A stretch of 64,000 nt of DNA from Apostichopus japonicus (GCF_037975245.1 NC_092569.1:2457501-2521500); one strand, 5' to 3'; shown: positions 32,781 to 45,081, counted from the stretch's first letter. Made by a program: numbers and translations. The notes: generated from the letters alone by a model not told the origin.

Positions 32781-32989
32781 CTGGGCAGTAACCCCATGCC
32801 GCCTATACATAACACTTGACTTCAACGACCTCACGATCACGCCGCCTAATTTTGGAAATCATAGACCTGCTACCTGGTTTTCCTTGCATCAAGGTATGCT
32901 TCAGCGTGATAAATGTGCAACATGGGGAACGCTTTCCTCCACTGGTTTGTTTTTCTTTTACGTCAGGCCCTTGTTATTTCCATGATAAA

Positions 32990-33414
32990 TTTACCGGTTT
33001 ACCAAAATACAACTGCGTCTATCCCATCAGTGAGTCTTGTGGTTCAGACATTTTTCTCTCCTTTCAAAGTCTCATCCACTATGTTCCAATTCTTATTCTC
33101 ATTTTGCTGTTTTTTATATCAATTTTTACCAAATAGATGTATGCCAGGCACATTCGCTGTATGTACCTCATTGTCATGTGATATATCCTCATCATCTTGA
33201 GGTACTGATTCTTTTCCATTTGTATTTACCTCACTATACACCTGTGTCGTTCTCTTCAATGCGTCTTTGACTACACTCTATTCATCCTCCTCTCCTGCTA
33301 TAGTTTCATCCACCGTTTTATCATTTGTGTTCTAGGCTTTCTGTTTATTTTTATCAATTTTTCCATACAATGGTGTGTCAAAGGATTTCGTGGGATGTGC
33401 CTCACTTCCGTGTG
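32990..33414 (-). pseudogene. Decayed extra tail repeats after the copy 3 stop
   Basis: Beyond the stop the same repeat continues on the minus strand. After a frame change it reads PLYGKIDKNKQKA, a TAG, NDKTVDETIAGEEDE, a TAG, then ALKRTTQVYSEVNTNGKESV and HLFGKN before TGA. A further weaker unit contains VDETLKGEKN. Unit starts near 33363 and 33130 keep the period of about 233 bp. The ancestral tail was therefore longer and was cut by a frame disruption; this stretch is now 3' untranslated sequence. Confidence 0.7.
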
Positions 33415-34387
33415 TCATTGTTCCTTTGATTTGAGGTATACTGATTCCTTATCATCCGAGTTTATTTCAGAATACAACTGAGTCTTCCTTTTCATTGCGT
33501 CTTGTACTTCACTGTATTCATCCTCTTCTACCAATAAAGTATCACTCACATTCTTGTCATTCGCAATCTCAGTTTTCGTTTTTTTCTTGTCAATCTTTCC
33601 ATATAGAGGTACGCCAGGTACTGTCTTAGTCTGTATATTGAAGCCTCGTGTCACACTCTCTTTTCCCCTGGGTGTTGCTCCTTCCTCATCAGGTGCTACC
33701 TCAGAATACAGCTGTGTTTTTCTCTTTAATGAATCTTGTACTTCAGAATATCCATTTTCTTCTTTGATCGAAGCCTCATCGACAATTTTGCTATTCGCAT
33801 TCTCTTTATTCTTAATATTCTTTCCATAGAGAGTTTCGTCAGTTAATTTCGTGGCAAGTACCTCATTTTTATGTGTTGAATTCCCTTTAATTTGAGGTAC
33901 TGCTCCATTTCCATCCTTCTTTACCTCACTATACAACGATGTCGTCCCCTTCATAGTGTTTTTGATTTCACTTGATTCGCTGTCATCGCTTTTCGTTTTG
34001 CTTTCAGAGCCAACGGCCTTCATTCCAACGGTTTCATAACTATCATTTTTGTCAACCATTTCTTGATCAAACAAAGCCTCTGTTGGTATTTTCACTTTTC
34101 CATCTTCTACACTGTAATAATTAGGGTTAGATTTTCGTGAAAATACCTTGTCATTAATTGAAGCATAATTTGTGCTAAGAGGCTCTAAATTGTGATTACC
34201 ATTCATTTTTTCATCAACGATATTGTACTCATTTTCTGCTGACGTCACATCATCGTCTTGAGTTTCATATACCGGATTGTACACCATTTGGTCATTTTCA
34301 TCACCATGGTGATTGACCAGTTGATTTCCACTGACGTTAGTTCCGTTATTCGCAAGTGAAACAGGATGAGTCGCTTCTTCCTTTTGT
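33415..34387 (-). CDS. Copy 3 exon 11, long tyrosine-motif tail
   Basis: 973 bp, phase 2 to the TGA at 33417-33415. Motifs in order are VYNPVYE (NPxY), NEYNIV, STNYASI, PNYYSVED, DSYETV, TSLYSEV, TLYGKN, GYSEVQDSLKRKTQLYSEV, PLYGKI and EYSEVQDAMKRKTQLYSEI. A unit of 75 residues (225 bp) is repeated in tandem: LYGKN at about 33825 and LYGKI at about 33600 mark equivalent points. The tail is highly charged and looks disordered. Relative to the short tails it has an extra segment of about 45 residues bearing NEYNIV and TNYASI. Confidence 0.85.
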
Positions 34388-37300
34388 CTGTAAAATGAGT
34401 GCAGAATGAATATCTTTGTAGAGTGCGTAGCATTTTCATTGTCCGAAACGTTCTTTCCGATAAATAAAAATCTTGCAGTAAACTTGTAATCACTTGCTTG
34501 TCAGACGAAATATTTCTAATGTATTGCTTGTTTGAAATAGTCAGTACACTTAAATAATTTACAATAAAGCCTCTGCTTTTTAACTACTTTTATAATATAG
34601 GCATTTGTCGTTTTCGTTCTTTGTACACAGATAAATCCTGTTATGCGCTACTCAAACATCAATAAGTATTTATAACTAAGCATCGATTTAAATTTAGGGT
34701 ACTGAGATTCTTTTATTTGAAAATAAACTAAGGAAGAAATATTTACCTTTTTGAGCGGTAAAAGAGTAAGCCCACAAACCCAAGGACTAGGAACAGTATA
34801 ACCATAACTGCGACAATTATTATCCAAATAATTATCCCGCCGTTGGAATTCTCTGTGGCTAAATGTAAAGTGACAATAAAAAGATTAACTAGACATTCCA
34901 ATGAGCCTCTAAATATGCACACGTGCTCATCTTTAACTGTGTCACTGTGTTTCTATTATAGAAACTTGTACAAGTAGACCCTGTCCTAACGAATGTTGCT
35001 TCCATTGGCTCACATAAATTGTAATACAGTTTCATGGCAGTTGCTATGAACTCTAAGAAACTGTTTTTCAAAAATGCTTCAAAAGTTCCTTAAGCATATA
35101 GAAGTGTCCTAAAGCTACGGTCCATTTCTCAGTAGTTTGTATACAACTGCCATATTTCAGCGTAATTGAAATAATGATAGGTATCTTTTATCGAAGATTT
35201 AAATTGCCACATGCATAGATAGCGAGCTTATGTCGTCAGCTTTGTAAACTTTTAACCAGAATGATTTCATCTGGATGAGACGATGAAATTAGTCCTTGTA
35301 CTAATAGCCTCAACCTCTGAAAAACACAAAAATGGGTAATGTGGCTGAATTATGGCAAATATCATTTTTGCTTTGAAGCAATATTCTATCCTAATGACGT
35401 TATAAAATTTAAGAAGTAATAAGTAAAAATGTGTTTTGATTCGACCTTAATTTCAGTTTTGTTCAGTTATAAAAACTATATATTTTCTATATTGATTTTC
35501 AGTCTCAGGTTGAGACATATGTTACCATCTGCTTCCCGTTGTTGCTCAAATGTACGCAGCTCCTCTGTGTTCAATGTAGAACTTAAGCCAATGAGTGAAT
35601 GTTTCACAGAAGTAACCGGAACTATACAAACAAGAAAAAATATATATTAATAGATATTACCTGCTGAAAGGTAATACCATCTCTAGCCAGTAGTGTCACA
35701 GTTTAGAAAGTAAACTAAACAAATAACATACACTGTTAATGTATTTCGTTGAAATAATTTCACTGGAAATATTTTAGGTATGCCAATTTCATTGATTACC
35801 CACAGCTTGGAATTGTTTCTTCCTTTCGTGATTTGTGTCACAGATAGTGTGGTTTTAATGTCAGTTAATAAGATCTTGCAAAATACCAAATGGGTACTGT
35901 AATATTTTCCTTTCATTCAATTTACCTGGATGTATTTATCGTTTAAAGTTAAGTTACTACCGTACCATTTTTATCTGAATCTGAAGTTTGGATTATTTTT
36001 GATGTACGAGGAAGCTCTATGAATTCAGTTGGAGAACTTTCCTTAGGTCCGGAAGACTCAGAAATGGTAGCTTAAAAAATGAAAGGTAGAAAGAAAAACT
36101 GTAGCAATAAATGAAATAAATATTTGTAATTTAATTTTTTAATATAAAATATTTAACTGAAGAATTCTTTCATCTAGGTGAGACGATGAAATTGGTCCAT
36201 GTACTAATAGCCTAGACCTCTAAAAAACACAAAAATGGGTAATATATAACTGAATTATGGAAAATAAAATATCTGGTTTGAAACAATATTCTATCCTAAT
36301 GGCGCTATATAATTTAAGAAATGATGAGTACAAATTTGTTTTGGTTTGACCTTTTCAATTTTTGTTTCAGTTATAAAAATAATAAAAAGATATACTTTCT
36401 ACACTAAATTTCAGTCTCAGCTTTAGACATATTTTACCATCTTCTTCTCGTTGTTGCTCAACTGTACACAGCTCATCTGAGTATATTGTATAACTAAAAC
36501 TAATGACTGAATGTTTCTCAGAAGTAACGGGAGCTACACACACAACAACAAATTTAAGTCAGTTAAATGGGATACCAAATGGAAACTGTCATATTTTTCT
36601 TTCGTACCTGGACGTATTTATCGTTTAAAGTTAAGTTACTACTGTACCAGGTTTACCTGCAGCTGGATTTTCCGTTGTTTTCGATGTGCGAAGAAGCTCT
36701 TTGATTTCAGTTGGAGAACTTTCCTTAGGTCCGGAAGACTCAGAATTGGTAGCTTAAAGAAATTGAAAGGGAGAACAAATTAACGGCAGTGATAAATTGT
36801 ATAAATGTTTGTAATTTATAATGGTAAAATAGTTAGCTGGAAGTACGCAGCTTTCTGTATGTTGAATATAGTAGTGAAAATTAAATTAGCAAATGTGTTG
36901 CTCTTGGTTTTTTACTCTGGAAATTGAAATATCTGATCAGATATTACTATACGCTGATATTTTTTTGTTACGACTTCAGATGAAGCAAAAATAAAAAGTG
37001 AATATAATTCATTTTTAATTAATTAATTGAGGAACTATGAAAGCAAACACATGAGTGGATACTGATAGAATTATTAAATTTATGAGGTATAATATTTATA
37101 CCTATGATACCATTGTAGTAATCGATACTACAAATATGGAAATATAAAAATGTAGTGTTTCATGTAAAACGTCAACGTTGCTAGATAAATATATTGTAAG
37201 GTTTTGGACAGTTAAAAGCGTCTCTGAAACAGAAGCAAACTAAGCTTGTTATGTGATTGGGGAATATGTCCAAGAAGAAACAATTGCAATTATGACAACA

Positions 37301-38350
37301 GTTGTACCACGCGAGGTTTTCATGTAGAACGGACGAGGAAGTTAAAGATGGGGTTGAGGGCGAGGGAGGCAGAGCATGTCATAAACGTCCTTGAAATTCA
37401 ACAGATTTATTTTATAAATCCTCGCGTAGTGTAATCTCTCCACGCCTATGAGATAAATGATTATACATAAAACGGAATAAATATTGATGTAATTCATTTT
37501 TGTGCATGGTTAGTTTTTCAGAACTGGTCAAGTTAATTACTTTCCAGGCTATAAATGACTTATAAAATGTCTTTACAATTGATAATGAAAACAATACTTA
37601 CCACTGGTGGGCATAGGAACTGTTGGAATATCTGCACAAAGGAAAAGATGAAGAAGAAAGACGTATTGGTCTCGGAGGATCCTGAGATTCTAAGTTGTAT
37701 TTACTTTTGTTCCATATAGCTATGCTCACTGACTGTAACCAGTACCAACAATTGTGAGAGGTATTCGAGATATAAGTATGAAAAGAGGCTTATAAAAAAT
37801 GTCTGTAACACATGGGTACGCGCGCACAAGAGTACACGTACACATGCCCATTTTCGCAAAGGTTTAATCTTCTTATATATAAGTATATAAAACAAAACTT
37901 ATGAATTTCCAGTACAAAGGCATGTCCGTTATTACGTCTCATTTAAAAGCGTAGGTTTCACATTTCCTTCGAAAACACCATAATGTTACTTTCTGTGTTA
38001 GACATCTGTGTGGAAAACCCACCGGCATAATCTAGTGTTCCATACCTTTACACAATGTACAACTGACTACGGGCAAGTAAAAAATCTACAGATACTATTG
38101 ATATACTGAGATTCGTAACAATATATGATAATTAATTCGTAACTTTAATACTCAGTTACTGTAGAGGTGAAAAATAATGTCCTTAATGATTGCAACATAG
38201 TTCCTCCTCTGTATGGTATGCCGAAAACTATATGTAAACTTACCAGTATCGAAACCTTCTATGCAAAAGATTGTATTTTCAGGATAAGTTGTAGAAATCC
38301 TTAATATAATCTGTCAAAATTAAAATGATAAGTTGGCACACACACACACG

Positions 38351-38407
<57 letters not shown>

Positions 38408-38412
38408 ACATG

Positions 38413-38470
<58 letters not shown>

Positions 38471-41400
38471 TTTGACCTGTCTATAAAAACCACATTGTTA
38501 AGAATATACTTTCTAAATTTTCGAGGGCTTTTGGTTAGTTTCCAATGTCATTTTCTTTCTTGTGGCTTGTATATCAGATATTTACATTTTGGTTTGTTTC
38601 GTGTTGCTTTGTATTTAGCGAGTTGTCTGTCATTAATATGAAAAACCTCTGGACTATACTTGTGAGAGACGTGTCTGCAGTCGTGGTTGTGTCAGGTTGT
38701 TCTATATAAAAATATATTATTGTACGCTGTTACATTTGTTAATACATTAGAACAACACTTTTCGTTTCCTTGTGGGATTGACCAGTGACCTTGTAATGGC
38801 GACAACACCTCGTCGTCAAAGCATTTCCTCTTGCCAGCAATTGTTCATGGCATGAATGGAAACATTCATGATGGAGAAGAAAAAACAGACAAAATTAACA
38901 ACTTTAAACTCAAAACCTACTTAAAACTCAAAAAAGCATTGGCCTGTCCGATCGATAAGTTTGTGACATAGTAAACAACACCCAAATAGCAAACATCAAT
39001 TTTTATGACTGCTGATGTTTAACAGATTTTACTTCTTCACGAGTAACAAATGCAAATCAATTGGTGGTGAAATGTCATCATAGCTGTGTAATTAGAAAAA
39101 ATTTATCACAATAAGTTTTTCATCATCGATTCATCTGAATCATCTATTCCAAAATTAACGCACTTCCGTATTATGTGTGATTAAAACATTTAGCTGTTCA
39201 CAGACGCTGCCTTAAATCATCTAATTCAGTGTAGGCCTATAGGTCTATTACTATAATACTAGTTTCTGGAACATTTGTACAGTAGTTAAGTTAGTAAAAA
39301 GGCCACGTTTGAAGTCTATAATCCATGTAATTTATATACATACTGGTGCATTGCTATTTTCTGGTAATAATTGTATTCTTATTGGAGGTGCATGTGTCAC
39401 TCCTGCATTAGAGTTGTACATCGCCTGTCCACCACTAATGGTTGAGGTACTTCGGTTGAGCGTCTTACACTCATCATTGGAATCTCTTTGCCATGAAAAT
39501 GCAGTTTTACCCATACTCGTGTCGCTGGGGCTGTAAAAATAGTTCAGATTAATAAATCCAGTAACATCTTCCGGGAGACAGGGGAAAAGTAGCTCAAATG
39601 TCTTCCTCTCATTAGATTGCCATCTGGCACATAGGAAGCATCCACTGATATCTGTTGAAACGAAAAGTATCAAATAACATTGTACTTGGTCAAGCGATAG
39701 TCTTCGTAGTGAAATATATAGCACTGAAGCCCCTCATGATACACTTTACTTTCCCTCTCCCCTCTCTCTCCCTCCACCTATCGCTCCACGTCTCGCTCCA
39801 CCTCTCATACTCCCTCTCCCTCTCCCACTCTTTAAACGTAAAACTGGTTACAATTTATTTGTGAGGTTTACCAGCACCAATGAACATTCACCACTCAACC
39901 TTTCCTCCCCTCTCCACCGCCTCAACACGCCAACCACTACCCCGAGTCCCCGACCTTCTAATAAAATCGAGGATAAAGTAAGTGGTGCACACCCCCCCCC
40001 CATTCTCTCTCCACTGCCTCCCCTCCCAAACCCCTCTCTTTCCCTTCCATGAAACATTGAAATGTTTGCTTCCAAACAAGAATGAATGACTGTTAAGTTA
40101 AAAAAGGAAACACAATTAATGTCCGTATAATGCTGATGCGAAACATTGCAACATATGTAGAGCGAACGATCATCGTAATATAGCAACATTCCCCACCCCT
40201 CACCCTTCTAATCAAAACGAGTATTCAGTAAACGATATAAAACAAAACATATTAGCAAGCATTTTGACTGACGTAGGAAATGCGAAAACTATTTAAAGGA
40301 GTATTCCGGTGGCGGGTGATGCGACCATTAAATGGAAAAGACAAATAATCCAAACTATTAGTAAGAAACCTCATCTCACTATCTTGTTCCTAACTCGATA
40401 TATGGTTGGTTGAATGTAACATATTGTGACTGGCTAATTGTTGAACTACGCAAGTAAGCTAGATCACGATGTCATCTGGTAAATGCATTTAAGGATCATC
40501 TTTAGACTTATTATTTTCCTTATTTTAATTCTAATTTTTTCTATTTGTACTGTTGCTGTAAAGCGCTTCGAGCCTTTGTGAAAGGCGCTATATAAATATG
40601 TTTATGTATGTATCTGGAGAAATGCTCTTCAAAAGCTCCTATTACTCTAATTACTTATAATGTTGATATAGATTTATGTATTGAAACATGATACATTAGA
40701 ATCCTTGCTTAGCTCTATACTTAGAATTTCATCAAACTAAATCTTTTTCCCCCTCTGTGGATAAATGATTGACATATTATAGAGAATAACAAATATATTT
40801 CAGCTGAACTGTCCTGATGATATCATCCATTCTGCTGTTGTTAGATCCATTCACAAAAATGGAAATGAAATCCATATCTTTACGACAAAAACATATTATG
40901 AGGATAAGCCTTTCGGCTATGATTCAGCAAACTGTCAATGATTTTGAGATATTATCAACTTCAGACACCAGAATATTATTGTAACTTACCCATATTGACG
41001 AAGGAATAAAATTCCCAGTCCGCGTCGAAGTTTGTGCTCGCGATGTTCTTTAAGCCAAAATCGTTACAACCAGATCCACACGATATCGATGCTTGAGAGA
41101 AAAAAATAAGTTAAAAAATGACCAGAGGCAGCGACAGGGGAAGTTTTTACAATCCCCCACCCCCCCCCCCCCCACACACACACATAAACACACACATCAT
41201 CGTCTAGTCGGCTGCGGTAGAACAAAACTAACCCATTCTCTTTTCAGTCCATTATCTGGATGATATCAAATTTCATTAACTTCCGTTTTGGTGTATTTGA
41301 AATTTGCTACGAGATAACAAGGAATATCTGAAAACGCTTACGTGGTTTCACCACTGAACGCCCCCTTGTTACCCCCTGAGCCCCAACTAGGCCCTGAGAT

Positions 41401-42342
41401 ATATTCCAAAGAAATGTAAGTGTAATTCTTTTTTCTGACTTGTATTTTTCCGTTCCAAAATCGCTACAAAAGGCGAACAAGAATCACATAAAAGTGCTTG
41501 CAGATTCTGGGGGCTTGTACTTCCAGTCAATATAACAGTGTTCAGTTGTAATTATAAAGCAAGATGCCGCCTTTGGTACTTTTCGAAATGTTGTTTAGCT
41601 AGTCACTGCAAGTCGGTCTCTTGAAAAATTGATTCATGTACAAGCCTGGTTAAGTTACAATTAAAGCTTTGTCACAATTCTGAATTCCATGACTATAAAT
41701 TAAAATATTCATCAATGAAGCGTGGGATGGTAGGAGTAAGACGTTTTTCCTATCCCTCTACGTTATCCTGTGATGTGCACTTTATACAGCTGCGCTTTTG
41801 CCCGTCCAAATGTTTATCCCAAAATGTTTGCTTGGATGCAGTGGCATCCCCCCCCCCCCCTGCCACTCTACACAAAAGCACCTCCACTTTGGAATTTTAC
41901 CAAATCGAGGCTTATGGCAATCACATTTCATCTCCCGCACACAATCACACACACGTAAAAGTTCGATAATGGTCACGTGTAGAAATGGTTAAATGAACTG
42001 AATTATTAAAGGAGTTTTAGAAAGCATGTATATCGAAACCTTACTAAGAGTGTCTTATTCTGTTTTGAAACTTACTTTCACATTAAAGTTTCCCTTTCCA
42101 AAGAAGTCATGCAAAATTGATTGCAAATTTGCAAGTCTTTCTTACATTACCTCAGAGAATCTGTGTTAATTGTTAAACGCTGTTGTAAATACAAATATTT
42201 TAACAAGTAGGTTTCGATAAGAAAATCTCATAATAGTTATCAACGTATTAACAGGAATGATATACTCACCGATACATGATCCGAGAAGTAATACGTAGCG
42301 AGAAATCCTGAAGAGATCGTAGTTAGTTGTTTGAGGCTTCAT
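33415..42342 (-). CDS. Receptor copy 3, type B ectodomain with long ITIM/ITAM-like tail
   Basis: Eleven exons join in frame to 685 codons plus TGA: 42342-42270, 41091-40990, 39651-39344, 38310-38244, 37631-37602, 36752-36657, 36533-36438, 36070-35966, 35621-35526, 34858-34747 and 34387-33415. The protein has a signal peptide, a type B ectodomain of about 165 residues, a Ser/Thr/Pro stalk of about 140 residues made of two duplicated exon pairs, one uncharged membrane helix and a tail of about 324 residues. The tail contains NPVY, TNYASI (ITSM form), SLYSEV (ITIM form) and two YSEV-x10-YSE[VI] modules like ITAMs. Such motifs recruit SH2-domain kinases and phosphatases after Src-family phosphorylation in known immune receptors. 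The role here is inferred from motifs only. It is the only complete long-tail copy in the array. Confidence 0.82.
34747..34858 (-). CDS. Copy 3 exon 10, transmembrane helix
   Basis: 112 bp, phase 1 to 2. It encodes ATENSNGGIIIW, then IIIVAVMVILFLVLGFVGLL, then FYRSKR. Confidence 0.85.
35526..35621 (-). CDS. Copy 3 exon 9, stalk (type Q)
   Basis: 96 bp, phase 1 at both ends. It encodes VPVTSVKHSLIGLSSTLNTE then ELRTFEQQREAD. It is a paralogue of exon 7. The equivalent exon is dead in copies 4 and 5. Confidence 0.72.
35966..36070 (-). CDS. Copy 3 exon 8, stalk (type P)
   Basis: 105 bp, phase 1 at both ends. It encodes ATISESSGPKESSPTEFIEL, then PRTSKIIQTSDSDKN. It is a paralogue of exon 6, using a GTACGG donor. 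Confidence 0.72.
36438..36533 (-). CDS. Copy 3 exon 7, stalk (type Q)
   Basis: 96 bp, phase 1 at both ends, GTGTAG acceptor and GTAAAA donor. It encodes APVTSEKHSVISFSYT, then a polar segment ending VEQQREED. Confidence 0.72.
36657..36752 (-). CDS. Copy 3 exon 6, stalk (type P)
   Basis: 96 bp, phase 1 at both ends. It encodes ATNSESSGPKESSPTEIKEL then LRTSKTTENPAA. This is one half of a duplicated stalk-exon pair. Confidence 0.75.
37602..37631 (-). CDS. Copy 3 exon 5, Pro-rich micro-exon
   Basis: 30 bp, phase 1 at both ends, encoding DIPTVPMPTS. The exon is kept at the same length in copies 4 and 5. Confidence 0.75.
38244..38310 (-). CDS. Copy 3 exon 4 (YPENTIFCIE exon)
   Basis: 67 bp, phase 0 to 1. 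It encodes IILRISTTYPENTIFCIEGF then DT, directly homologous to the 67-bp exon in copies 2, 4 and 5. Confidence 0.82.
38352..38468. repeat. CA and AT microsatellites
   Basis: CACACA (38338-38360) runs into AT tracts at about 38360-38394 and 38417-38468 in copy 3 intron 3. Copy 5 has an AT tract at the matching place (62698). Confidence 0.85.
38480..38730. repeat. Retroelement-like remnant shared with copy 5
   Basis: TTTTGGTTTGTTTCGTGTTGC, GAGAGACGTGTC and GTCAGGTTGTTCTATATA match 63180-63360 in copy 5. Copy 4 lacks most of it (near 49905). Confidence 0.5.
39344..39651 (-). CDS. Copy 3 exon 3, main ectodomain
   Basis: 308 bp, phase 1 to 0, AACAG acceptor and GTATGT donor. It encodes DISGCFLCARWQSNERKTFE, then LLFPCLPEDV and SNDECKTLNRSTS. 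It differs from copy 4 exon 3 at only three residues. Confidence 0.82.
39745..40050. repeat. Pyrimidine-rich tract in intron 2
   Basis: CTCTCCCT-type sequence with CCCCCCCC; nearly identical to 51045-51345 in copy 4. Frames through it on either strand are low-complexity and not taken as genes. Confidence 0.7.
40470..40612 (+). repeat. LINE/SINE 3'-tail-like repeat
   Basis: TGTAAAGCGCTTCGAGCC and AAAGGCGCTATATAAAT match the style of 3' tails of L2/CR1-type retroposons. The same piece lies at about 51765-51905 in copy 4, so the insertion predates that duplication. Confidence 0.45.
40990..41091 (-). CDS. Copy 3 exon 2, N-terminal ectodomain
   Basis: 102 bp, phase 1 at both ends. It encodes SISCGSGCNDFGLKNIAS, then TNFDADWEFYSFVNM. 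Type B differs from type A by an extra cysteine (CGSGC). Confidence 0.8.
42270..42342 (-). CDS. Copy 3 exon 1, signal peptide
   Basis: ATG at 42342-42340, 73 bp, GTGAGT donor in phase 1. It encodes MKPQTTNYDLFRISR followed by the hydrophobic YVLLLGSCI. Copy 4 has the same start. Confidence 0.78.
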
Positions 42343-45081
42343 GATGTTTTATCGTGACAGACAGAGGCTTTCAATCCGAACAAATTTAAAGTTACAACAC
42401 TGATTGCGATCTCCAACAGGAAACAAAATGTACCGGTACCAGAGAAATCTCAATACTTTATGCATAGAGGAACGTAACGGTCCTATATTGTATAACCATA
42501 TATGCCATAACAATTTATATCAGTGTAAAATACAATAGGGGAACTGAGTGTATGTTCATTTCCTCTTCACGTAGTATTACTGTATATTAGACTTAGATAC
42601 GGGTCAATCCATTTCTGACACTATTGTTGTCATACATATAGCTATTATGATATATCGCAATAGATTGTACGGTAAATTCCCAAAGGATTTCCTACACCCC
42701 CATATGAAAGAGGAAACGAACTGCTTAAGAGCGTGGAATACTTCCATTGGTAATAGCTATATGTAAGAAGTGTACACAGTTTGAAATCCGTACTATTTAT
42801 TTGGAATTAAGGAAACAAACCTCAAGAACGTGCTTATAACGAATACATTGCTTAGGTGACAACATTACTTTCACATCTTAATATGTCCCCTCTCCCCATC
42901 ACTCCTCTTCTCATAGCTCTCTTCCACCTTTTTTTCTCCACACCTTTCTGTCTTTGTCCTTTCTAGTTTATTCCCTACCCCCTTCACTTAATCCTCTTTT
43001 TTCCCCTCTATTGTTTATCTCCTACCTCTCCTCTTCCCATCGCTCGACCAGAATATATGGTAATCTAAGCTTGTCAAGCAACGCTTAGAGTACCAGTGAT
43101 ATAGCTTGCTACTACAAACAGACAAACCGATACACATATTTACACACAATTTCTTTAGCCAACTAAAGTTCTCTTAAGGACCAGTTGGAATTTTCTATTC
43201 GATTTTGCGAGCAGGACGACTGTATTCAGCAACAGATAATATTTTCCTTGTAGTTCTCAGGTTATGCCTGTACCGATACATTACGCTTGTTATTACCATA
43301 TATTAATGGTGAAAGGGGAAAGAGAAACAAGGAAAATGAAAGATATAAAGACTAAAACTCATTTCATTGGTTGTTTTATTTTATAACACATGCTGCATGC
43401 GTCATATAATATTTTCCACCTTGTTTATTTAAACCTTTTGTAGCCCGTTTGAAATAGAGAGGAAACGATGCATGACGCACTGCTATAAATCTTCGTCATC
43501 GCTTATTTTGTTTCTTTGATTTTGTTTTGTAATAGTTTAACAAATGCTATGACGGCCTAAAACACAGTGCCCGAAGAAAATGAATTTACTCGAAAAATCC
43601 AATTACCAATGAAGTATCACGCTGTGGAAGCTGTACAGGTTCACACAGACCTGTTCGTTGTACAAATATGCTAGGGTTTGACCTATAACAATCATGACAG
43701 ACCTGTGTACATTTTTTGGGGAGGAGGGGTTGGGTGCGTTTACCGTTTTTATTATTCATCGTCCCTAGGGGCGGGGTCCATTTTTGTATAATTAAGAGTG
43801 CTGAGATGTTAAACGGTGATACGTGCTCTGCAATCACATCAATTTGTTTTGGGACATTGATTTTGACAAAGTTAAGGTTGTCTTATTATATGTAACAAAA
43901 TGCCAAGAACAAGGGTTGTCCTTTGAAGGTTGGAAAATGTGGGGATGTGCGCCACCCTCTGCCACCCTCCCCCCCCCCCCCCTTCATCCCATTCCTGCAT
44001 ACGAGTTAACAGGAGTTAGATATTGTCCATGAAACATGGCATTGCAATACTCTATAGATTGCAAAAAAAGAACGTTAAGAAAACTTTATAGATATATACA
44101 TCTTTCCACAATCCTCGTTTAAAAATGAGTTCTACTAAGTTATATTCAAATGTGAAAGTCCTTACACTGACCAGCCTGGTTGTGTAAATTCAAAAGTTTT
44201 GAGCTTAAAGACATTGATTAACATAGCCCGTCTACCATCAAGCAATCACACCTTGCAAGAAAGACTAGCCAAACATAACACATAATCGAAATTATATACA
44301 TATTTAAAATCATGAAATCGAAAAGAAAAAGAGATTATAAAATATATATAATCAGTTTATAATGTTTCTGATTTTATCCATTCATCTACTCTCCTGCATT
44401 CACATTTGTCTTCTAGTACTGTGTTTTAGAGGAAATAAAAAATGTCCAATAGAATTATCAGAATGTGATCATTTTATCCATTCCTTTACTTTCCTGTTGA
44501 ATTATATTATAATCTAATTTAACTGAATCAAGAAATGAAGAAGATTAGACAGATGGGGTTAAAACGTAAACGATATTCTATTTGTTATAATATAGAAAGC
44601 ATCCAAAGTTACCAAAATTAAATAAGCAAGTCTACGAATATGTTTTCTTTCATCATCTAGATAAAGAGAAACTAATTGTTTTAGTATAATTAGCGAAAGG
44701 GCTTGATTATCTCCCATGGTGTACATCTTCCTCATATAACGGAACACAGAACTGACCGGCATATTTATTTACTTCGTGTTCAACGTTATCCCTTAAAAAT
44801 GCTAGTCTATAGCAAATTGTGAAACAATCTCTCAATTATTATCAAATTAAATGTAACAAACAATTTTGAAAAGGCAAAGACCGTCAGTTTGCTTATTTCG
44901 GCTGAACTGTTTTTAACTTTTTACACGTGTCCTCAGTTACTGTGGTTCCCACTTATCAAGGAAGACACCTCACTGAGAGCGAGAGACTTTTGTTCTTCAC
45001 TTATCAGTTTGCATGCACAATTAAATTAAAATTAAAATATTTATGAGGACAATCGTTACAAGTTGAGGAATGCACAATTAT
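42343..45081. other. Spacer between copy 3 and copy 4
   Basis: No gene seen. The first 500 bp upstream of copy 3 match those upstream of copy 4 (53645-54180), which suggests a shared promoter region, but no TATA box could be assigned. The spacer carries the empty sites for the hAT-like MITE (near 43210) and the TTAA MITE (near 43170). Confidence 0.55.

Noticed and set aside
32497-33270. Several plus-strand frames of 76-106 residues
   Set aside because: They lie antisense to decayed tail repeats and untranslated sequence of copy 3, and show no domain.
39848-40189. 113-residue minus-strand frame in the pyrimidine-rich intron
   Set aside because: Low-complexity Gly/Arg-rich translation of a CT-rich intron tract, without a start context or paralogue beyond the copied intron.
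42340-42480. Promoter elements upstream of copies 3 and 4
   Set aside because: The stretch is conserved between the copies, but that may reflect recent duplication alone. No TATA box or initiator could be placed with confidence.
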